Shown: positions 1 through 12,139, counted from the stretch's first letter. The stretch: 53,353 bases of DNA from Cerrena zonata (GCA_038087015.1 JASBNA010000125.1:1-53353); one strand, 5' to 3'. The notes: generated from the letters alone by a model not told the origin. Translations and numbers: made by a program.

Positions 1-554
1 GAAGGTCATCAATTTGTCTTCCCTCACGGTTTGTCCTGGTTGATCACTCCCGGGCAATGTTGGCTCATGGATTTGGGGGTACAGACATGATAGATGGCGT
101 TGCGGGGATACGAACCTCGAATGATAATCAATTATTTCCTCAGCTATTGGATTTTGGGTCTTTAACAAAGACTCTTCTCTGATTTTTTTCAATTGTTAGT
201 TGCTAATGATCAGACAGGGTCGATACGGGTCTTTCGTAGTATCCCACCAGGCATAGAGATTATAACCTCGCAGTGCCCCACCGGCATCGAAAATCGGATG
301 TAACGTCTGTTTATCGTGATTTACTATATTTTCTATCTATCTATACTAAACCAGAGAAAAATACTCAACATATGTGAGTATCGTATCGGGTTTCCATCAT
401 TCTATCATGCTATTGCTAATCAAACGGAACATGATGTAGCAACAACTAATGATATAGCATCGGAATATATATATGCTATGGCGAACTTGAAGTCATTTCA
501 ATTCCCTTGGCCCTTATAACCATCAGCAGCATACAAAGCCGACGCTAGTACTCA
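1..554. other. Intergenic, nothing recognised
   Basis: No open frame with believable splice sites or protein character was found on either strand. A short ATG frame at 316-519 has no family resemblance and runs through AT-rich sequence just before the next gene, so it was not called. The last 60-100 bases probably hold the promoter and 5' leader of the gene starting at 555. Confidence 0.5.
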
Positions 555-1492
555 ATGGCTACCATTTCGCCCGCGCAACCCACCTATGTCGAATTATCTT
601 CCTCGCTTTCCAGTTCCTCCACCGTATCACAGAGCATTCGATCTTCATTCTTTCTAACACCGTCTGCCACAATATTTCCATCTCCTTCCACTTCTGGAGG
701 ACGAACATTAGCGACCACCATATTTCCACTCCCTTCCCTTTCTAGAGGATCTCAAACAGCCGCAAGTTCACCTATTCAACATCATCCCCTTGGAACAGCA
801 GACACTATAGCGATAACTTTCGGTGTTGCTGCGTTTGCTTTGGTTGTTATCTTGGGTCTGATCTTATACAGATTGACCAAAAGAAACTCACAAATACTTC
901 GGATAATACGCGGCTGGGCCATTGGTGAGTCTTTCATGCTAAGCTTTTATGCGGTCAATTCATATCCATTAAAAGACCAGAGGGGGGGATCGAATGATCA
1001 TGCAATCCATACATCGGAAACCCGTCAAGGTAATGATGGTGAGTTTAAATAATTCTAATCTTCAGGTTACCCTTCACTCGCTTAATCCTTTAACTAGCTT
1101 CGGGCATCATTACAAGAGGAAGCCCAGAGGTGGAAAAATCTAGAGAAGTGGATTATGGTCACTACCTCGGCACGCACCAAGAACCATCTACTACAGATTC
1201 TGATCAACCCCTCGCCTCCCGTACACATCACAATGCACAGTCCCAGTCTGCTTTATCGGACCAACAAACATTGCATCCCCCTCCACTCGGCAACGACGTA
1301 GCCACTTCTGGAGAGGACCTCTTAACCAGGCAACCTTCGTTCTCCGATAGCTATACCACCACATCGACGAGAACACAACCCCCACGTTACTGTAAAACTA
1401 TCGCTACAGATGAGGTGCGCGTGGATGGCGGCCCCCTGACAATTGGGAGCAATTCAAGTAGTTCAGATATATCGTTATCTTCACCGGTATAA
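555..1492 (+). CDS. Small single-pass membrane protein, Ser/Thr-rich ectodomain (275 aa)
   Basis: Three exons: 555-924, 976-1038, 1098-1492; both introns fall in phase 1. The first intron is 51 nt and stop-free, so an unspliced reading would also be in frame. Residues 1 to about 75 are rich in Ser, Thr and Pro and could be an O-glycosylated outer part. One strong hydrophobic helix follows (FGVAAFALVVILGLILY), then a basic stop-transfer stretch, then a disordered Ser-rich tail. Near the C-terminus is a PPRY motif, a possible WW-domain ligand, followed by a VRVDGGPL motif. The gene at 5295-6185 has the same three-exon plan, the same intron phases and a matching C-terminal motif, so the two are probably paralogues. 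No known family was recognised. A sensor or adaptor role would be inference only. Confidence 0.72.
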
Positions 1493-1861
1493 GAGGTTAC
1501 TAGTAGTAGTCGGGAGCATGAAAGGGATACATCAAATGCCTCGACAATGTGACATCACTGACATGAACCGAAACATTAGTAGACACTGCTTACTGGTACC
1601 TTGTGATATTTATGCAATGATACTGGACTGTGGTTCCTAATGTATACATGTCAAACGGTGTCGGACTGAGGCAGAACAGGCCGGGGCAGAACAGCCAGAA
1701 CTTACATACGTATCCAACTTCCAACTCAATCCAAGCGATTGAAAACGCGATCACGTGCAAACCCCGTGCGCATGTGCCATGAAGTAAGTCGCGTCCAAGT
1801 CGCGCCATAATCTCAATCACCACTACGGCCATCTGGACAGAAATAGCTCGCAAGATATTGA

Positions 1862-3220
1862 ATGCCTGAAATATTTGGACTGATAGCACAACTATTAGTG
1901 GATGAGCAACCATTGGAGGAGCATGCCGTGCAAATGGATGATGGAACGACAAGGTCCTGCTTCGTTGCCAGCGAGGAGGGCAAAGTGAGCTTTTCCTTTT
2001 TTCTGGGGGTCTGGATATGTGGTATTGATTTCCCCTCTCTATCTCTCTCAGGCCTTCAGTATAGAAATAGGTAACCTGTCAGCGTACGAACATGTGGTTT
2101 TCGAAATGTTGGTGGACGGTACACAAATAGACAGCTTCCTGCTTGAGAATGGAGACTGGAAAGTGCGGAGTAGTGTCAAAATTTCATCTCAGACGTGCAA
2201 ACCATTGGTGTTTAGCAAAATTGTTACCAGCGGTGAGTGATGCTTCTTAATTTTATTTCTACTGACGTTAAAACTCATCATCCTCGTCTTCTTCATTTAG
2301 ATGACGACGACGCTCTTGACTCTCCTACAGAGTTAGGCTCATTAGGTACCATCGAGTTCCGTGTTTGGTGGGTGCAGAAAATGATGAAGAGGGATCCGAC
2401 GGATGACTGGGAGAAGAAGCTCCCTGACACGCCAATATCCGAACGAGCCAAAGTCTCTACTTCCCACCGAATATCGTAAGTATCTCATCGACGCTCTTCG
2501 GCCTTGACATCATGATCACCAAATCTTGTCCAGACTAGGACCTCCGACTGCTAAGCAAAAAGGAATCAGACAAATAGTGCGCCAAATGGAACCTGACAAA
2601 GGGCCAGTTGCACGATTGATCTTCAGGTATCGGCCCAAAAGTAAGTTTTATATTATGCCACTTTTGATCAAGTAACTCAATGTCATGTAAAGACGTACTG
2701 CAGGCTGAAGGTATCTTCAACATCACGAGGGAAAACCCAGTTCAGGAACCTACCACCCCAAGGAATTTGAAACGCCCTGCCCCTGCGGAGAAACCCTCCG
2801 ACGAGGAGTGTTCTGAACGTGCCAGAAAGCTCCGCCGGACCTCCTCTGTCTCTTTGGAAGTGAAACGCGAACCGGCTCCGAATCGGACCCCTCATAGTAT
2901 CTCAGAATTGAGTGCTACTGAGGAGGTGGTCGTTCTGCGAGTAAGCCTATTCGTATCTCATCTGATGGTCTTGGTCTCAGCGCGCTCTATTATCTCAGGA
3001 ACAAGTGAGGACGATGCAAGAACGTTTAGACCGGCTGGAACGTGAACGTACAGTGAAGGCCGAATCTTCGCAAGTACCAAAGCTGGAGCATTCATCACAA
3101 CACCGATTTGTGAAGAAGGAAGAACCACTGAGTCAAGTTCGTCGTATCGTCAAGCGAGAGGTATCGCCAATACGTCTCCCGTTCCCATCAGGGGAAATCT
3201 TTGATCTAACAGATGATTGA
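1862..3220 (+). CDS. DUF7918 domain protein (351 aa)
   Basis: Six exons: 1862-1984, 2052-2232, 2301-2475, 2534-2640, 2693-2940, 2999-3220; all joins keep frame with GT-AG introns of 52-68 nt. The N-terminal two thirds have the layout of the basidiomycete DUF7918 family: a strand pair around VDEQPLEEHAVQ, then a T-R-S-C-F-V-A-SEEGK segment, then a GTIEFRVWW strand and a FRYRPK segment. A Lys/Arg-rich linker with nuclear-localisation character follows (KRPAPAEKP, RARKLRR). Next is a short coiled coil (VVLREQVRTMQERLDRLERE) and a repeated K-x-E pattern (VKREP, VKAES, VKKEEP, VKREVS) that fits SUMO acceptor sites. The acidic end FDLTDD resembles a SUMO-interacting motif. Family function is unknown; a nuclear protein is the likely reading. 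Confidence 0.85.
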
Positions 3221-3444
3221 ATCTGTGTATTTTTCTTCATCTATAACTGCTTTTTTGCTTTCGCTGTGTCCCTGCTGTTGTATCTATGTTGTGCACTATA
3301 TTTTCCCTCGTCGCACGAGTCGGTATTTTCCACACTCTAACTATACATTAAGCAACAGGTAAACAATACACAAAAGGGACCCGTCCCATAGAACAAAAAA
3401 ACTGGAAGGCGAAACACGGGTATACACTGACAACTCCATTCAAT

Positions 3445-4385
3445 TTAAATCTTCTCGAAAGCGGCCCAGTCACCCGTTCGTCTAGCATTGGGGTCTGAGC
3501 CAGCTGAGACCCATTGGAAGGAGGTATCATCGGTGATGAATTCCGACATGGCTCGAGGATTGTATTGTGAAATGGGCGTCTTCCAGATAAGCCTGTTGCC
3601 TCGGTTGTGTTGCACGAGGACGTAGCGTAAAGTGAAGGAAGCAGTGAAGAACACTGTTTCACCAAAAGATATTTAGTATTTGACCCTTAGCGTTAGATAG
3701 AGACTTACAAGCTACGAAATGAATCCAGACGAGGGATTTGAGTGCTTGCACGTCTTGGCACCAGGAGCGCATGTCGGGGTAATCTAATTCGAAGTAAGAT
3801 TGCAAGACGTGTATTTGAATATTACTGAGACGTACCAGAGGGAATGGAGGAGCACGACATGGGCACATGGCGCCATCGTGTGGTGGAAAAGACGTTGAAC
3901 GCTACAAAAGACTGGCATCATTCCCCGAGGTCCAACATCACGATGATGAAACGCACCTAACCAGAAGATGCTCAAAATATAGAGCATCCCAATCTCGAAC
4001 GGTGGCTTGGCGGTGAAAGAGTTACTAATCCCGTACTCCAATAACATCCTATGGAAGTTAAGAACGATGTTCACGCGACATAGAATTAGTACTCACATAA
4101 TAATAAGAATAGACAATGTCACGATCGAGAGAGCGAAGGGGAAGACATCTGCCATGTCTATGATTGAAAGTGTCATTCAGTCTCGTACATTTTGCAATGC
4201 TGGAGTAGGATGCATACAGTAGAACTCTTGGAAAAGGTTAATCCTAGTGGCGAATGCTAGGACAATGATGTCGATCAAGACCAAGAACACTGCGGAGTAG
4301 TGGTTATGCATTGGAGTACCGGGTAAACAAAAGGGAACGTACATTGAGCAGCGAGCTTCCTTTTTCCCGCTGGTGAGAGACCCAT
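3445..4385 (-). CDS. MARVEL-like four-helix membrane protein (205 aa)
   Basis: Seven exons on the minus strand: 4343-4385, 4218-4289, 4097-4157, 3957-4048, 3836-3901, 3709-3783, 3445-3653. All joins keep frame. The product starts MGLSPAGKRKLAAQ and has four hydrophobic segments at roughly residues 15-32, 42-63, 78-95 and 128-148, with a short cytosolic C-terminal tail that includes TSFQWVSAGSDP. This is the usual plan of the many fungal MARVEL-domain proteins, which sit in membrane domains and act in trafficking or cell-surface organisation; the exact role here is unknown. The fine division into very short exons is normal for this family in Agaricomycetes. The alternative is another tetraspan family, since assignment rests on topology rather than a diagnostic motif. 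Confidence 0.75.
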
Positions 4386-5294
4386 GGCGTATAACGGGTT
4401 ATGTCAAGATTTGAATTTGAATGTCGAGTGACCTGCCAAGGAAGGTCACACTGCCAGCAGACTATGAGTAATGGTGAAAAGGATTGTCGTGAAGAAAGAA
4501 TGGAAATGGCTCGTTTGTCACGAGGGCGAATATGAAAAAGTGAAAGGACAAGTGTTAGACAGAAGCTTGCTGTCTCTAATCCTGGTATTTACAAGTGCTG
4601 TCAGGCCCGGTGATGGGCAGAATCTGCTTGACAACCACAAACCGTCTAGATTTAGATTGATCGGCGGGATTGATGCGCCATCAACAACTACTTCATGATC
4701 GATCAGAGTACAATACTATCTCGGGCTCTGACTCGGAATGATGAGTTTGGACCTGAACCAAACGCCAACAGTCGCTACTACTGGATGTTACTCAGTTACG
4801 ATTCGGCTAATCCTCCCCGTTGTTTTACCTGCTTCCTCAGACCCCGTAACCGATGTTTCTCACATCAAATGAGTGACAGATCAACGTTAGAGCAGTGCAC
4901 CTTCATCGAACTTCTCCATCTGAATCGGTGTTGACTGTTCGACATAACTCCACTATTCTTGATGTAGAGCGCAGGTTTTCTGTGGGAAATATGTGATCAT
5001 AAAACCAGTCGCTGTATATGCAGCTGTCTTGAATGCTCCTCGATCATGGGATGAGTATTCTCATCTTACTCGAAGCAACTCAGGAAATGTACCCTTAGTA
5101 TCAAACATAGTACGATTCATCAAGATACCTCAGGGTGATGTGTGATCAGGATCATGTCACCACCTAGAGCTTGACAGCAGACCAAGGGATCATCCGAATA
5201 TATCACACTCATCGCTCTTATTTAAAGGGAGCCTGATCGAAATGCGCCACTTCCTCTTCCCTTGCCCCTCTCGCCCTAGTTAGTCACATCCAGG
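4386..5294. other. Divergent intergenic region
   Basis: This 0.9-kb stretch separates the MARVEL-like gene (minus) from the membrane-protein gene at 5295 (plus), so it probably holds both promoters. An AT-rich element resembling a TATA box (tatttaaag) lies about 70 bases before the plus-strand start codon. Open frames at 4471-4934 have no protein-like features and no supporting splice signals. Confidence 0.5.
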
Positions 5295-6185
5295 ATGATT
5301 GCTAGTGACATTGCAGCATTGGCACTAATATGTGGCTGCTCATTTATAATGTTGATCGCGCTTCTCCCATATATTTCACTTGGAGTGCGATCAGTGATTG
5401 GAACCACACGACGCCTTTGCTGTAACAGAAATTGTGAGTTTCCCTTTTTCGACGCCTATACTGACAAGTTAACGAGCATTTTACAGACTCCACCAGTGCT
5501 TCAGACTCCGAGGTACAGCCTACGAGCAGTAGTACCAACATGACCGAAACTGAAGGGCGACGCGGTGAGTTTGCCGTCCCTCATAACTTTGACCTTGACT
5601 AAATGCCATAAAGTTGTCGAAAGATACTCTATAGTATCCCGAGGATCTAGCTCCCGGATGCCATTACATATCCACGATACTACTCCCCTCGATTTATTGC
5701 CCCAACCATCAGCCAGCCCGAACCCGTTCGATTCGCCGCTCAGCACGGCGGCACCATCGATTGCGGGCGATGCTTCATTCTCATCAAGCGGATTGCTCTC
5801 CGCCCCTATTACGCCCAACTCTGATCTTTCGACCCCGTCGAGTCCAACAAGACTTCCACAAAACGTATCTGGGCCGGAACATTCGGAACACCCGGAACGG
5901 CCAGCAACGTCGGCATCCCAAATTTCATACTCGAATGAAGACGCCTCAATCTGCACTTCTGAACGTCTTCCTACTTCTAGCTACGTGGGCTGTCAGAATG
6001 ACGAGTCAGCCAGTGGTCCTACAGACTACAGACAAATCCCACGCCGTCTGCCATCATTCATGAGCAGCACTACGACGAGGTCTCAGCGTACACAACTACC
6101 ATGTTACGAGGAAGAAATTCCCTTCAACGAACTCCGCCTTGCCGGAGGACCATTGGGGCAAGAGAACACTAATCCTGAATCGTAG
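5295..6185 (+). CDS. Small single-pass membrane protein, short N-terminus (262 aa)
   Basis: Three exons: 5295-5433, 5487-5564, 5614-6185, both introns in phase 1. Residues 6-28 form a hydrophobic helix (ALALICGCSFIMLIALLPY) that could be a signal anchor; there is almost no outer domain. The rest is Ser/Pro/Thr-rich and probably disordered in the cytosol. The C-terminus carries Q-L-P-C-Y, then NELRLAGGPL, which lines up with Q-P-P-R-Y and DEVRVDGGPL in the gene at 555-1492. Shared intron phases and this shared tail argue that the two are paralogues, one having lost or never gained the Ser/Thr-rich outer part. The family was not recognised; the function is unknown. Confidence 0.72.
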
Positions 6186-6541
6186 TAGCTAGTATCAAAT
6201 GTGTCGATTCACTACGTTTAGTTATCGCTATCATTATTATTTTTCCTCGCCAGTCATATACTTACTAGAGAAGTATATTAGTATATCCGTTCCTCTGCAT
6301 AGCATCGAAGACGTCCCCATTCTTAGTCTAAAACATTGTATATTTAATCATCCAATCTTGCATCTTGATACGTAGCTCATGGAGGAAGAACTGAAATGTA
6401 ATATTAAGTCATTCTAGGAATTACAAAAAACCAGATAGAGACGGTATAAGCAAATACAGGGTAACCAAGCGAGAGAGACAGAGGGAGAGAAGGGGAGAGA
6501 ATAGGAGAAAGCAAAGAGGTTGAGGTATGTAGAAACATCTA
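6186..6541. other. Convergent 3' flanks
   Basis: This 356-bp gap lies between two genes whose 3' ends face each other. It is AT-rich with no splice-supported frame, and probably holds only the two polyadenylation regions. A purine-rich run (gagagagacagagggagagaagg) near 6470 is simple sequence. Confidence 0.5.
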
Positions 6542-8237
6542 CTAACGACGGTCATATCCTGGACCACCGTATCTAGGGTCATCGTATCTGGGGTCGTTAT
6601 ACCTAGGACCATCATTCCTATCGCGGTCGTCGTGGTCTTCGCCACGGTTGTAATCCGAACCATGATGATCACATGAGCAGCTGCAGGGTTCACGGTAGCG
6701 GGTGCTCTCTCTATAGGATGAGGATGAGGGAGCAGACGAGGAGGATGGGCCAGCCGGGTTGTAACTATAAGTGGAAGCTAGACTAGATGTGTAACCGTGT
6801 TCACCCCTTGAAGCGTAGCTGTAGGGGTATGGGTAGGAGTATCCACTTGCAGTATGCGCAGGCGAGGGATCATAGTACGAAGGAGTCTCACCAGACCAAC
6901 GAGTTCCGTAGTTAGCAGGCCGCCCGACGTCCACGTCATGTGCATCCTCGCTCTCGTTGTCGCCGTCATCATAGTCATTGTATGAGCTGTGATAGTACCT
7001 CTCTTGCTCAGGTGCCCAGTTAGCGGTCCTAAGTTGACCAGAGTAAGGTTCAGGGCGGAAGGAGTGGAAGGGAGGGAAGGAAGGGAGGGAAGGGAAGGAA
7101 GAAGGGCCAGGAGAAGGATAGAGGGTTGTTGAAGGCGTAAGAGCTCCATAGCCAGAGATGTAACCAGAGTCGGAGCTTCTTGTCGACCTATCAGTAGACG
7201 GCCCAGCACCTGCGCTGGAGAGGGACGGGGTTTCCAAGCTTGTGTCAGACACCGGAGTACTAGGACGCTCGGGTTCTTCAACCGGTATGTTGGCCTTCCC
7301 CTTCCCCTTCCCTTTGGAGGCGGCCTTGGGGATGTTTGTCTTCTTCGCCGCAGTGTTCTTTGTTGTTTGGACTGTTGTTTCCAGCCTGAGGGATGCGGCC
7401 AAATGAGGAGGCAACTTTGGAATTATTCCTGGACGGGGGGCTTCAAGAATTGGTGTAGGAGGTTCACATCTGTGAGGCTCTGTTTGGTTCACTGCGTTGG
7501 GGCCCCATGTGTAGCCACAAGCCCCACACATATCTTTGAAATCCTCTTTACTGTAAGACGCAGTTTTAGCAAGCTGATGGCCATTTAACCGACTATGAAT
7601 GCACTTACTGTTTATTTTTCAAGTGAGTCTTATAATTGTGATAATGTTCGGAGGTCCATGTAATGTTACATGTTTTATGGTAACACCAAAACCGACGTGA
7701 CCTGATGGTACGATGAATCAGTATCTCAAGATGTTGTCAGTGCGGGCAGAATGAAACTCACACGTCATGTTGTGCGGCCTCGTGTCGGGATGCTTCATGA
7801 TGCCGGCCGAAGCCCCCTTTTTTACAGATGTTGCACCAACTCCGTGGCCATTTGGGCTCAGTTTTAGTTTTAGTTTTGGTTTTGGGTTTAGGTTTAGGTT
7901 TTGGTTTTGGTTCGGGTTCAGGTTCAGGCTGCGTCTTCTGCTTCTTACGACGCGTCCGGAGCTGGCGCTGGTTGTTCGTGTCGGGTTCTTGATTGCCAGC
8001 ATCGAAATCATCCTCATCGTTTCTCTTGCGTTTGGCTCCACCTCGACGCGTTGAACGAGCGAGGCCAGCGGGAGCAGTAGGAGCAGTAGGAGCGGGGGTG
8101 GGGACAGGGGCGTTAGCCTCGTTTTGTTTCTGCCGAGACTGGGCCATAGTAAGTATACCAAACCCTATCGTGTGTATATCACGTAGACGTACCAATTCTT
8201 CAGCGGCACGAAGTAGTTGCTCAAATTTGGATGTCAT
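6542..8237 (-). CDS. C2H2-type zinc-finger protein with long disordered C-terminus (507 aa)
   Basis: Four exons: 8193-8237, 7762-8138, 7609-7701, 6542-7550, all joins in frame. The start MTSKFEQLL was chosen because a TATA-like site lies about 115 bases upstream. After a Lys/Arg-rich nuclear segment and an E-P/K-P/K-T dipeptide run, a first cysteine pair appears in WCNICKKGGF followed by histidines (HHEASRHEAAQHD). A second pair in WCYHKTC is followed by HYHNYKTHLKNKH. A third pair, MCGACGYTW, is encoded in the last exon, so the fingers are split over three exons. The C-terminal 300 residues are Ser/Pro/Tyr-rich and end in imperfect PRYNDPRYDDPRYGGP repeats. It probably binds nucleic acid in the nucleus; the target is unknown. 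Confidence 0.7.
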
Positions 8238-8350
8238 TATTGAAGCTTGAAGCACAGTTGAGTTGGGAAGCAAAGGGATTAGGAGGGCTAAGCAAGTACT
8301 CGGTGGCAAGAGGTGGGTTGTTCTGGGGGGTTAGGGAAGTAAGCAACGAC

Positions 8351-8358
8351 CTTATATA
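8351..8358 (-). promoter_or_regulatory. TATA-like box of the zinc-finger gene
   Basis: On the minus strand this reads TATATAAG, 114 bases before the chosen ATG at 8237. Position and match fit a core promoter; no other motif was assigned. Confidence 0.45.
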
Positions 8359-9465
8359 CCAGGAGGGATAATGGGCCAGAGCACGAGTCTGACATTCAAT
8401 TGTGGGCCGGGCCAAAGCGCTTGTGATGTCAAATTCCGCGAAGCATTGACCATTGACCGGCCTGTGGCGAAAGCATTGTCATTTGCACAGGTTGATTAAC
8501 CTAAAGACTTCTTTAGAGTTCTGATTGTGTGGTGCGAATGTCAATCATCGTAGATCTGTGAGAATATTTACACGTTGTGCCGAAGACACAAAGCCACTGG
8601 ACTATTTGGGGTTTGTCCTCTACATCAGAAACACGCAGAGTCAATGCTTCGGGACGCGTTAGATATGTTCTTGCGGGCTATATTGATCCCAAGAGCATTT
8701 TAAGACCTGCAGAAAACGTCATCTAATACGTACTGCTATAAATGAGCGCATTGTCTATTGACCTGAGGTTGTAAATGACAACATGGAGTCATGGTGACAC
8801 ACCCCGTTTCGTTGCACGACTTACCTTTACTCACAGTCTACTATACTTTGACCATACTCGCCTGAGAAAGACATCGTCCGGCAGGAAGTAGTCTCGCATC
8901 GATGCATCCAGCCGTTATAGGTATGGAAATTACAGCTTCTGATGGGTGGAAGACCGGCAGGAAGAGTGGCTTGTTGCTAACATACTCTGAAGTCGAACTT
9001 TGCAGCATAGTATACCCCCTCGAGATGGTGGGCGAAATAGCTTCACCGTGTTCGCATGCTCTGAGATAATTGGGTAGTTCAATGTTCAATGATGATAAGT
9101 AACCCCGCGAGCGGTCGGTAGACTGATCGTACTAGCGTGGTGTAGTTTATCGCGTAAGCGCAATTACATCACCTTGTCGACGCCACTTGTTCTCTACTTT
9201 CCTTTCCCGTTTCTCTTCCACATAATGTTTCTGGTCTCATATACAAACTAGTACAAATACTTTCAGCGCACAGCTACTCGTCACGTCCTGCGACCACCTC
9301 AGATGCAGCGTGCAGAGACACCATCAGATCTTAGTGGTACACGGTTTGTCAAATAACAACAGTGTCTCAGGTGTTGCTATCGCCACTTCATGCTTGTGCT
9401 ATATCCTTGTTCTGTAATATTCTTGAGCTTGAAATGCTGAGTGTGGACAGGCGCGAGGCCTACTG
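8359..9465. other. Intergenic, no gene supported
   Basis: Open frames in this 1.1-kb stretch, including an 82-codon minus frame at 8841-9089, lack partner exons or family features. Nothing repetitive was seen by eye. Confidence 0.45.
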
Positions 9466-9904
9466 CTATAACATCCGTACGACACCGTCATAGCTATGCC
9501 CTTTCGGCATTCTCTCGTGGTGGCCTATGTCGAAGCCCCACTTGTCCTGCAAGTCGCGGATGGAAGGAATCGCTTGGTATAACGGAAGAATCTCGACCTG
9601 CGCATTACCGCCGCACCTTTCGATCAATTCATACTGCCGAATGATCAAATCGTACCTCTTATGTTTTCTCACTTCGATTGCATTCTTGAGAACTCTAGCG
9701 TGTGTGCGAGGAAGCTGGAATACCCAAATACTGGAACGTCCGAGTCAATGCACCCTACTCGTAGATTTGCAAGGCCGACATCGTATATCAAGCACGGGTC
9801 TTGTGGCCAGGAACATTGAGGTCATATACATACGCACTCTGTCAAACTTGACGTCCAATGTGGATTCTCTGTCTGCCGTCTTCCCGAATTGATGAACCCC
9901 TTGC
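9466..9904 (-). pseudogene. Unrecognised gene remnant, C-terminal two exons only
   Basis: Two exons on the minus strand, 9838-9904 and 9466-9714, join cleanly over a GT-AG intron of 123 nt. The decoded tail has the texture of a folded protein: RKHKRYDLIIRQYELIER, then QVEILPLYQAIPSIRDL, then DKWGFDIGHHERMPKG, ending RMLstop. No family was recognised. The 5' part is missing: upstream on the minus strand lies the promoter and first exon of the phytase-like gene, and no matching exon or ATG was found. The likeliest reading is the decayed 3' end of a once larger gene. It may instead be a real small gene with an unseen first exon. Confidence 0.35.
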
Positions 9905-9979
9905 CTGGACGAACGTGTGTGAGGGGCCCAGAAGCTTGAGAGACAAGCGTAAAGAAGGCGTGAGTATCCACTGTGACTG

Positions 9980-9987
9980 TATATAAA
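9980..9987 (+). promoter_or_regulatory. TATA box of the phytase-like gene
   Basis: TATATAAA, 41 bases before the ATG at 10028. The spacing would give a very short leader, consistent with a compact secreted-protein gene. Confidence 0.55.
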
Positions 9988-10027
9988 CAGAATACCCCTA
10001 TGGTTCGGTATTTCCGAATCACTGACC

Positions 10028-12008
10028 ATGGTATACGTCGCTGTTGCTGGGATCGCCATTACTCTCGCTGGATTTGCGTTGGCCAGTCCTGTTGTGACCA
10101 CAAGAGCGTCTGAGCCAACTGAAGCAGATCCCGACTTCTTCACATCGGTAAACTTGAATGGCGTAACTTTCGTCAACAAGGTTCGTCAAGCTTCCGACGT
10201 ATTTGAGTTAAGAATCTGTGTAAAGCTAACAACTTCTCTACAGGGTCTTGTTGCGTTCGGTCTTATCCCATCGGATTTCAAAGAGTCTACAGGTGAGCAC
10301 GCACGTTCGTCAATATTGATGTTTTATCAATAGCTAATCATATCTTTATCAAGGTGATACCCTAGGTGGAATAGGCAGTGCTATCGCTCTCAAGAAGGGA
10401 TCCTTCAAGGGGAACACAGACGGCACCTTCGGCGGAACACTGGTCACACAGCCCGATCGTGGTTTCAACATGTAAGCGTTCATCTCAATATTCGATCGTT
10501 ACATATTTCTCAAGCTTCTTCCAGCGATGGAACAGTGAACTATCAAGCACGTCAACATGCCATCGACTTCGTGCTTTCTCCCTATTACGGAGATGATGAT
10601 TTAAGTTTCACAGCAGCGCAGAATACTCTGCGGCTGACCTACAAGAGTACACTGTTGTACACCGAACGAAATGATGTTCAAACTAGTGGCCTTGATCCTA
10701 TTGCCATTCGTGCTGCCCAACCCGGGTTTCCAAACGCAGCTACGGCGGATCCACAGATGCCTATTGCCTCAACATCACTGCCACACCTTAGTGTCGATGC
10801 TGAAGGTCTCGCGTTAAACGATGATGGAACGTACGTAGCTTCTTCCTTTTTTTTGTATTTGCAATAATAATAACCATTCCATTCAGTTTCTGGGTTAGCG
10901 ATGAATATGGGCCCTACATCTACCGTCTTGATAGCCAAGGTCACCTTATTCAGACCATCCAACCTCCAGAAGCCATCTTGCCTATGTTCGATGGCAAAGT
11001 AAACTTCACGGCCGAGGAAAACCCCGATACAGGACGTACTTCAAACCAAGGTATTTCCCACAGTCCACTTGCCATATAGATCTAACCCTAAACTCCCCCC
11101 GAAACCAGGCTTTGAAGGCCTCACTACAGATGATACTGGTAACACTTTATACGCTCTTCTCCAGTCCGCTACTATCCAAGACGGGGGAGGCGACAAAACC
11201 ACTTCCCGCTTTACACGTCTGTTCGCTTTTAACATCTCCGACCCGTCCGCCGTCAGACCTCCACTTATCGGGGAATGGGTTGTCCCCCTCCCTCAGAGTA
11301 AAAAGGACAAGACTCGTGCATCGAGCGAAGTCCACTTCGTTCACCAGGACGTATTCTTGGTCCTAACTAGAGACGGAAACGGTCACGGCGATGATGATAC
11401 CGAGTCGGATTACAAACAGGCAGACCTGATCGATATCACTTCCGCCACTAACATCGCCGGGACCAAGTTTGACAGTCCAGAGAATCCTATCGCGAAGAAG
11501 GGCAAACTGGACAAATCTATCACCCCTGCCACTTACGTTGGGTTCGTGGACTTTATTGATGACACGCAACTCGCTCGATTCGGACTGCATAATGGTTCGT
11601 TCGTTCCGTATATAGATGATGGGATTCTATTGTTGACTATTCTATTATTGTAGGTGACCCTGTTGACCAGACTCTGATTGATGCAAAGTGGGAATCGCTG
11701 GCCCTTGCGCCTGTTGACGATCCCCTGTTCCCTGACGATTTCTTCCTCTTCACTGCGGTACGTAACCTTCACTCTCGGGCTCTTCAGCCTGTATTGACGT
11801 TTCGTGTAGGCGGACAATGATTTCATCAGCACACATGGGGTATCTCTCGGTCAGCCTTTCGACGCTGGAATGGATGTTGATAACCAGTTCATGGTATTCA
11901 GAATTACTTTACCCAAGTCGACGTAACATGTTTGCAAATATGATGTTGGTACTTGAACTCTCCCTCAGACGGGTTCATACGAGGCAATACAGAGTAAAAA
12001 GCAAGTGA
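10028..12008 (+). CDS. Secreted phytase-like (esterase-like) domain protein
   Basis: At least nine exons: 10028-10180, 10244-10292, 10354-10471, 10525-10830, 10887-11050, 11109-11594, 11654-11757, 11810-11924 or nearby, and a last short exon ending near 12008. A signal peptide is clear (MVYVAVAGIAITLAGFALAS). The mature part matches the fungal esterase-like phytase family: TQPDRGFN, then SVDAEGLALNDDGTFWVSDE with YGPYIYRLD, then NQGFEGLTTDDTGNTLYALL, then TLIDAKWESLALAPV. These are blades of a predicted beta-propeller. Family members are secreted and are presumed to act on phosphate or ester bonds, but few have been tested. The last splice is uncertain: the frame reached from the only good donor gives a short basic tail, while another frame gives TGSYEAIQSKK, which looks more protein-like. 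The C-terminal 15 residues should not be trusted. Confidence 0.82.
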
Positions 12009-12139
12009 TGATTTCAATCAAGTCGATACAGTCTATCACTTCCAACGAATAACATCGAGAATATAAGATACAAATGTCCATTTAATTCACTTCTCCCTTT
12101 TTTCAGACCATCCGACCACCCAGTTGATACAAAGCCAGA

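Noticed and set aside
7860..7925. Telomere-like TTTAGG/TTTTGG run
   Set aside because: It is the antisense of a Lys-Thr and Lys-Pro dipeptide coding run in the zinc-finger gene, not a telomeric array; units are irregular and inside an exon.
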